From contig OU744725.1 in the NCBI GenBank assembly GCA_916613615.1, positions 57,792,575-57,856,574 of the forward strand: 64,000 nt of DNA. Direction: 5' to 3'. This stretch comes from Steromphala cineraria. Its lineage: Eukaryota; Mollusca; Gastropoda; Trochida; Trochidae. Below are positions 35,690 through 64,000 of the stretch, one piece after another; the first letter of the stretch is position 1, and every line of letters starts with the position of its first letter. Position numbers and translations under genes: made by a program. The notes under the pieces were generated by a model, which saw only the letters and a list, made by a program, of their open reading frames with translations, searched no databases and had not been told where the DNA came from.

Positions 35690-36058
35690 TTAAAGGGGCA
35701 ATAGCAGGTTTTTTGATAATTTTATATTTTTAGTTTTTCACTGACAATTGTACATTAATTCTAAATGTATTATTTTGATAGTGTCAAAAGTCTCATTTCA
35801 CAAGCCAATCTTCTGCAGTAAGAGAACAAAGTATGAAGATTCACTTAAAATCCTTTGGCGGCCATTTTGTGTGAACACCTTTAATTCATATTGTGTAAGA
35901 AAAAGGAATCGCATGGCTAAAATTTACATTACCGTACATATCTGAATTATTACTGCTCCATTTAGTTTAAATGCATTGTCTTTCAATTGAAACCATTAAT
36001 TTTCATTTTCCTGACATTACTTTATATCCCCCCTGAAAATGTGCTACTGCCCCTTTAA
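35690..36058 (-). mobile_element. TTAA-flanked MITE, copy C, beside the CHAF1B start
   Basis: TTAA and inverted ends (AGGGGCAATAGCAGG and GTGCTACTGCCCCT) bound 369 bp in reverse orientation to copy A. Its edge is only 35 bp upstream of the CHAF1B ATG. The CHAF1B 5' UTR or promoter must therefore either lie within this element or be joined from further upstream by splicing. A TTTCCCTATTTAAG stretch directly before the ATG could be an acceptor. Confidence 0.85.
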
Positions 36059-36372
36059 TTGGACATGATTTGTCATAAATTATTATCACTAAACAGGATA
36101 CTGGTTTCACCGTTCAAATACAATGTATGATGAAACATAAATTGGAATTTCAACACAGATCATTATAGGTGTTTCACATTTAATTTACCAGGTTGCATAC
36201 CCTTATGCTTTGCAATACACTTAATGATCCTCTGCAGGTGAACAAGACTAAATTGATGATGTACAAATATTCTTGTGCCCCAACAGTCACCACTGTAAGT
36301 TCTGAGTAACTAGTGTAAAGAGATGTCAATCAACATGATTTTAAGTTCTATGTCCAGTCCGAGGTGAGCAAG

Positions 36373-36540
36373 CAGTGTTGTTCCTACATGATCAGCTGAG
36401 GGGGTCATTTTGGCCTATTCTGAACTATTGCATGGTACCCTTTGCAATGGTAATGTATCCTACTTCTCCAAATTTTAGAGGACACAATGCTAAAAGGGTG
36501 GGCAAATTTCCCCCCAGGACCCCCTCTAGGAACAACATTG
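36373..36540. mobile_element. hAT-like MITE
   Basis: The ends CAGTGTTGTTCC and GGAACAACATTG are inverted with one mismatch over 168 bp. The body (GGGGGTCATTTTGGC, CCCTTTGCAATGGTAA, AGGGTGGGCAAAT) matches the element at 43522-43684. CAGTG ends suit hAT elements. No clear target duplication is seen here. Confidence 0.75.
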
Positions 36541-36649
36541 GACAGATATCACTTGACTTTGTCTGTGATAAAAAATCATGTCACAGTAAAAAAAAATTTG
36601 ATGAAATTGAAAGTTGACATTCATCAAGTAAGTGTTGATCTGCAGTAGT

Positions 36650-37740
36650 TCTGTATCTGTATCTGTATCAATACTGAAGATTAACTCAATCCTGAGCAAT
36701 GAACTCTTCAGGGCTGTGTGCGCGCACGCTAGCGAGAAATTAGTATGATGATGACAGTGAAGCTTTGAACTTGTCCACTGTCTCACTGTTCACTGATGTT
36801 TCTGGTGTTCCAGTTTATTATGGTGCGGGGGATGAATGAATGTTTGTAGACGTCGGTTTGACAGGTATGAATGATAAGAGTCTTTGAGTGTCTATTTCTT
36901 GCTGGTCTGGTGTTCTGTTGGAGGTGTTGATCGGCGGGGATCGCTACCAGGTCGTTGATGATCTTATACATCAGGATCAGTCGCTTGTCTCGTCGTCTGT
37001 CTGCGAGAGGCTGCCACTTGAGGTCGCGGAGCATTGCTGTGACACTGCTGTCTCTGCTGTAGTCGTTCTTCACAAACCTGGCTGCTCTACGCTGTATCTG
37101 CTCAAGTTTGTCGGTGTCTTTCTTCTGGTATGGATCCCACACAACGCATGAGTATTCGATGACAGAACGCACTAGGGATATGTAGGCTGTTTCTTTTAAT
37201 TTACTGGGGCAATGTCTCAGGTTTCGTCTGATGAAGCCAAGGATTGATGATGCTTTGTTTGATATTTTATTGATATGAGATGTCCATTTTAGATTGTCGC
37301 TGATAGTGATTCCAAGATATGGGTTTTCATTTACTTTTTGTAAGGTGTGGTTTTCGAGGTTGTAGTCTAAAGTTAATGGGGTTTTTGCTCTACTAATTGA
37401 CATGAGGTAGCACTTGGTGGTGTTGAATCGCATTCCCCAGGTTGTTGCCCACTTTCCCAGTGATTCCAGGTCTTGTTGGAGCTGTTGTTGATCTCTGATG
37501 GTTCTGATAGAGCGGTATAGCAAGCAGTCGTCTGCAAAAAGTCTTACTTGAGATTTTACATGTGATGGTAGATCGTTTATGTGTAGGAGGTAGAGGAGTG
37601 GTCCAAGGACGGTCCCCTGAGGGACGCCTGATGCAACTGGGCAGGAGTCTGAAGCTTCTCCGTTTATAACTACCTGCTGTTTCCTTTCCTTTAAGAAGTG
37701 TCTGATCCAGTTCAAAATCTTTCCGTTGTTGTTATTTGTA
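36650..37740 (-). mobile_element. 5'-truncated non-LTR retrotransposon (LINE) with reverse transcriptase remnant
   Basis: The open frame 37715-36783 encodes about 310 residues of the C-terminal half of a LINE reverse transcriptase. It contains SGVPQGTVLGPLLYLLHIND, the catalytic FADD motif in RLFADDCLLYR, YLGITISDNLKWTSHI and a thumb-like region ending with RTIINWNTRNISEQ. The N-terminal palm motif A and the endonuclease are missing. Beyond the stop, the 3' end carries a (GATACA)n tail at about 36650-36672, as in Jockey/CR1-type elements that end in short tandem repeats. The 5' edge meets a MITE at 37742. The frame is intact, so the insertion is fairly young, but it is not autonomous. Confidence 0.85.
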
Positions 37741-37741
37741 A

Positions 37742-37987
37742 CAAATAATGGGGGTACTGCACTTTACCGGGCGCTAGTGATTTTATGTACAATACGTACC
37801 CAACCCTTACACTATACAAACTAACCCTAAAAGATCGTCGATACGGATCCAAGGGTTAAAAAAGATAGTCTACAAATACCTAAGGGCTAAAAAAGTCAAT
37901 CTAACGTGAATCCAAGGGTTAAAAAAGATAGAACGAAATGGTCACGAATTATGTGCGCCCGGTAAAATGCATTCTATCCCAAATAAT
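37742..37987 (+). mobile_element. 230-bp MITE with 8-bp target duplication
   Basis: The ends carry an inverted GCA(C/T)TTTACCGGGCGC (37759-37774 and 37955-37970), with partly matching outer bases. The direct repeat CAAATAAT flanks it at 37742-37749 and 37980-37987. The interior has repeated AAGGGTTAAAAAAGATAG phrases. The 8-bp duplication suits hAT or similar superfamilies. An inverted copy lies at 39061-39700. Confidence 0.8.
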
Positions 37988-38509
37988 ATATATATATATA
38001 TGTGAAAACCTATGGCATTGTTCATCAAACATTACACTTCGACAATGGAGAAAGTTTCAACATGGCATTAGTTAAACTTGTTGGGCCTCATAAAAAAATA
38101 TCTTTAACAATAATTAAGAAGCTTATCATGCTGATGAAATCTGATAGTAATAATTTCCTCAATCCTTTTTATTCTAGCTGTTTATTATTGATTGAAATGA
38201 GCAAAATGGAGAGACTGTAGTGTAAATATTATTGTTACCAATGTCTAACTATTTCATACCCAATCGTGATTTTTTAAGCCCTTGCATATCCAATTAAATG
38301 AATAACCATTTCATTTCTATTGAGTTGACTCTCCTCAATAAACCTTTTACAGAACGAAATCTAAGAACATTTTGACAGTTCTTTCCGTTTATTGAGACCT
38401 AATAGCAAGCTGCATACTGAACAATAATTAAAATAACGCTTGAACAAACCATTATCATTAAATACCTTAAATCTTTTAAGATGACCTCAACAATTTGTTT
38501 TTGTTTTGA

Positions 38510-38520
38510 TTTGGCGCCAA
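38510..38520. promoter_or_regulatory. E2F-type site
   Basis: TTTGGCGCCAA contains the consensus TTTGGCGC and a 10-bp palindrome TTGGCGCCAA in otherwise AT-rich DNA. E2F factors drive S-phase genes, which fits CHAF1B and POLQ on either side. Motif match only; no evidence of use. Confidence 0.5.
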
Positions 38521-38758
38521 TATTTACCCATAATGCCAATCTTAAATTAAAATTCGTCTTCGTGTTTTAAAACGAAACTTGATTTAATGTTTTGTCATAA
38601 TAAATCTTATAAGATAATAGATTTAACATAAGGTGGTACGTATAAAGTTTTGAAATATTTTCAAAATATTAAGTACTAAAAATATTATTGGAATACAGTG
38701 AAATAAAAAAAAGTTTCTATTCGTTTTCCGTTAATGTCTAGAGTAGTACATTTATATT

Positions 38759-38771
38759 CAAGATGGCCGCC
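38759..38771 (+). promoter_or_regulatory. YY1-type motif
   Basis: CAAGATGGCCGCC resembles the YY1 element found near many animal transcription starts. The same word occurs in each monomer of HINE family 2, so it could also be repeat-derived. Confidence 0.35.
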
Positions 38772-39060
38772 GAAGGGCGGCTCTTTTGAAATGTTGTTGT
38801 TTTACACTTTGATATTTTGTCATTTCACAGATAAGCAATGAATTCTAACAGGTAAAATTACGACGAAGATAAAAATAGGTGATGCAACTATGCTGTCGCC
38901 ATATTTCATCAAATATCATAATATGTTTGTTTGTTTACGGAATTCTGAATCATCTGTCACTCTGGATCCTGGCCCAATTTCTTTCCATATGACGTTTCCA
39001 AAACTAGTTTTCATTAATCTCTTAATGCACAATTCCATTATCAATTAGAAAATACATGTC

Positions 39061-39700
39061 GGATAGAATGCATTTTACCGGGCGCACGTAATTCGTGACC
39101 ATTTCGTTCCATCTTTTTTAACCCTTGGATTCACATTAGACTGACTTATCTAGCCCTTAGATACTTGTTGACTATCTTTTTTAACCCTTGGATCCGTATC
39201 GACGATCTTTTAGGGTTAGTTAATAATAATAATAATAACACTTTATTGTCCTAAGTACAAGTACATCGGAAATTTGTTTTGTGCCCATGGCACCCGGCAG
39301 CCACCGTGCAGCGCCAGTTAATGCGTTGTTCTGCCTTTACAATGCTGAGTGTCAAGCAAGACAGCAACAACTCCCACCTTTTAACGTCTTTTGGTATGAC
39401 GCGACCGGGAATCGAACCCCGGTCTTCCGGGTGACGAGCGGACACTCTACCACTGAGCTACGCCCCCGGTACAAAAAAATGTATCTGAGATTTCGGCACA
39501 ACTAGATCTATGCAAGTTCTAGCTGCTTCTTAGCTCAGAGTGAGTCTGCCCAATCACGTGGCAAGTCAGAGACACGAGTCAAGACATGTGGCAGTGTGAA
39601 AGGGGGATTGCTTTGATATAGTGTAAGTTTGTATAGTGTAAGGGTTGGGTACGTATTGTACATAAAATCACTAGCGCCCGGTAAAGTGCAGTACTCCCCC
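39061..39700 (-). mobile_element. Inverted copy of the 230-bp MITE, split by a SINE
   Basis: GGATAGAATGCATTTTACCG at 39061 and the GTAAAGTGCAGTACTCCCCC end at 39700 are the two ends of the MITE at 37742, in reverse. The match breaks at about 39221 and resumes at about 39626. The roughly 400 bp between contains a tRNA-SINE. The MITE ends about 200 bp upstream of the POLQ ATG. Confidence 0.8.
39222..39475 (-). repeat. tRNA-derived SINE inside a MITE
   Basis: On the minus strand, GGGGGCGTAGCTCAGTGGTA (A box) is followed by ACCGGGGTTCGATTCCCGGT (B box) and a CGTCAC anticodon-loop-like segment reminiscent of tRNA-Asp. The body ends in ACAATAAAGTG and a (TTA)n tail at about 39222-39240. About 150 bases at 39476-39625 also lie within the insertion but are not tRNA-like. 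They may belong to the target duplication or to another insert. Confidence 0.8.
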
Positions 39701-39902
39701 TATTATATCTAATTTCTTTAAAAAGTACTGACTTAGTGATTGTTATGGTGGTATTACCAGAGAAAGCCTGGCATTTACTATAATTACACAATTTCTCTAA
39801 GATACTTGTTTTGTTTTCAAAAGGGACATTTGGTTTAGAAATGAAGAAAAACAGAAAATGGTTAGATGACAAATACCAACAGCCTCTTTGAAGAAATAAA
39901 GA

Positions 39903-62755
<22,853 letters not shown>

Positions 62756-62769
62756 GTGAGTGATTGCTA

Positions 62770-63350
62770 TCATGTTCAACCTTCTATTGGCTATCAGAGA
62801 ACCGGTTATTGTCGTGAAATACTGATGTTACATGATATGATGAAACAGTGTTCCTTCATTACCAAGTGTTGCGTGTTCAACCTTCTATCAGTTTAAGTAA
62901 ACCTAGCCTCAATATTATCCGTTTCACTCCTATACTGAGTCTAGAAAGGCCTAATAGAGGGTCGCGTCAGCCGATCTTTCTGCAACCCATGACTCTCCAA
63001 CGTTATACTTGCAAAGGTACACTATTGCGGCTTGGTAAGATGAGTTCTGATTGGTCAATTCGATACGTTGGCTGGCGTGAATCTACTAAGCCTTTTTAGA
63101 CTCAGTATAGGAATGAAACGGATAATATTGAGGCTAGGTTTACTTAGACTGACCTTCTATCTAACTACAGGGTGTTTCTATGACCTTGAGTAATGTGAAG
63201 CATGTAAACCTTCTATCAGTTTATGGTTTATGGTTGTGAAGTACCGATGTTACATGATATGATATAACGATGTTCCTTCACAGCCAAGTGTAGAGTGTTG
63301 AACCTTCTATCAGTTTATGGTTTATAGTTGTGGAATACCGATGTTTTATG
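62770..63350. repeat. Tandem repeat units interrupted by a MITE
   Basis: The phrase AACCTTCTATCAGTTTATGG and the following ACCGATGTTACATGATATGA occur at about 62776, 62876, 63210 and 63310, with variation. The array is broken by the MITE at 62894-63146. It lies in POLQ intron 17. Confidence 0.65.
62894..63146. mobile_element. Palindromic MITE with about 60-bp inverted ends
   Basis: Starting TAAGTAAACCTAGCCTCAAT, about 60 bases recur in inverse at the right end with few changes. An inner pair (GCGTCAGCC against GGCTGGCG) suggests the whole 253 bp is nearly palindromic. TA borders. The near-identity of its arms suggests a young insertion. Confidence 0.85.
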
Positions 63351-64000
63351 ATACGATACGAATCATGATGTTTTATAACAATATCTTTCCATATAATACA
63401 CATACCGGTAATATTATGCTATTTTCAGGTTTGCATATTATAAAAGACATGAACTTTTGACAAACACCTTGATTTTCATGAACATTTCTAGATTCAACAT
63501 CAGGTATCATACTGAAAAGATATCACAATATGTATGTTGTCAGAATTTGAGTGTAGTTAATCAAAACAGCTGCAATAGTAATGCTTCTCAACTCTTCTTT
63601 TTAGATTCACAGTCTTTCCTCTTGCAAAAAGCACTGAGGTGATAGAGAGTAATCAAGGTTATGCTGTTTTATTGTTAAAGAATTGGATAAAACCCTTTCA
63701 CCCTAAAAAAACCAGATGCATATACATTTTTGGCTTATCGGGGGGAAAGAGTTGACTATAATTAAACTTACAGTGTAAAGGGCTATATTGCACCGACTGC
63801 ATCTTTGTAAACATGTAATCTATTTTCTTGTACTCTATTGCCAATAATCATCACTTTACAATATAGAGTGAACAGAACCTAGTTTCATCATTACCTAATG
63901 AAATGCAAGTATTGATTCAAATTTGAAAACAATCAAAATTCAAAATCAATTCACAATATTTTAACTTCTTTGAGAGACATTTAAGAAGTTGGAATGACAA
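63351..64000. other. POLQ intron 17, right end of window
   Basis: AT-rich DNA with no exon matching the next POLQ segment. The polymerase exons are expected beyond the window. Confidence 0.6.

Larger units (their letters stand above)
37988..39060. promoter_or_regulatory. Candidate bidirectional CHAF1B/POLQ promoter region
   Basis: These 1.07 kb are the only part of the 4.2-kb head-to-head interval that I could not assign to a repeat. They carry an E2F-type palindrome (38510-38520) and a YY1-type motif (38759-38771). No coding exon is recognised. Promoter role is inferred from position and motifs. The alternative is that the region is the interior of a long composite transposon bounded by the two inverted MITEs. 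Confidence 0.4.

Noticed and set aside
38763..38790. Short frame starting ATGGCCGCC as an upstream coding exon
   Set aside because: It ends after eight codons and the same word is common in repeat family 2; kept only as a YY1-type motif.
39400..39475. Functional tRNA-Asp gene
   Set aside because: Good A and B boxes, but it is fused to a SINE body with a TTA-repeat tail and lies inside a MITE.

Overview
This is animal nuclear DNA, and most likely from a bivalve mollusc. The genes are split into short exons with GT-AG introns and encode conserved metazoan proteins. The spacer and intron DNA is AT-rich and packed with repeats of bivalve type: tandem-core elements carrying (ACGG)n or (TCCG)n tracts, resembling bivalve 'pearl' elements and Helentron-associated HINEs, plus tRNA-derived SINEs and many MITEs. 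The phylum is inferred from repeats and protein likeness. The species cannot be told. No operon, CRISPR array or prokaryotic feature is present.

Three protein genes can be reconstructed. (1) The last two coding exons of a TULP4-like (tubby superfamily) gene lie on + at 9660-10763, and everything before them is intron or upstream DNA. (2) A complete CHAF1B gene (chromatin assembly factor 1, p60 WD40 subunit) lies on -, with 12 exons from the ATG at 35655 to the stop at 21290. The joined frame stays open for 534 codons. (3) POLQ (DNA polymerase theta) lies on +, with 17 exons from the ATG at 39903 to 62755. These encode about 2,326 residues: an unusually long N-terminal extension, the whole helicase-like region, a 3-kb central exon and the start of the C-terminal exonuclease-like/polymerase half. 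The polymerase palm and fingers lie beyond the window.

Layout: 1-9659, TULP4 intron or upstream DNA with a MITE, a HINE and SINE pieces; 9660-11072, TULP4 3' end; 11.1-21.3 kb, gene-free spacer between the convergent 3' ends of TULP4 and CHAF1B, with two HINEs and a 1.2-kb inverted-repeat transposon; 21.3-35.7 kb, CHAF1B, whose last intron is nearly filled by a 4.2-kb HINE; 35.7-39.9 kb, head-to-head CHAF1B/POLQ intergenic DNA built from a TTAA-type MITE, a hAT-like MITE, a LINE fragment and two inverted copies of a 230-bp MITE around about 1 kb of DNA that I cannot assign to a repeat; 39.9-64 kb, POLQ, with repeats in most large introns.

CHAF1B deposits histones behind replication forks and POLQ repairs broken forks by theta-mediated end joining, so both belong to S-phase and DNA-damage biology. 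Their divergent arrangement, with an E2F-type palindrome between them, suggests shared cell-cycle control (inference). The most notable non-coding pattern is that four sequence-unrelated repeat families share one plan: a short terminal motif at each end in inverted orientation, a perfect 5-6 bp hairpin just inside one end, a tandem core and usually a microsatellite.
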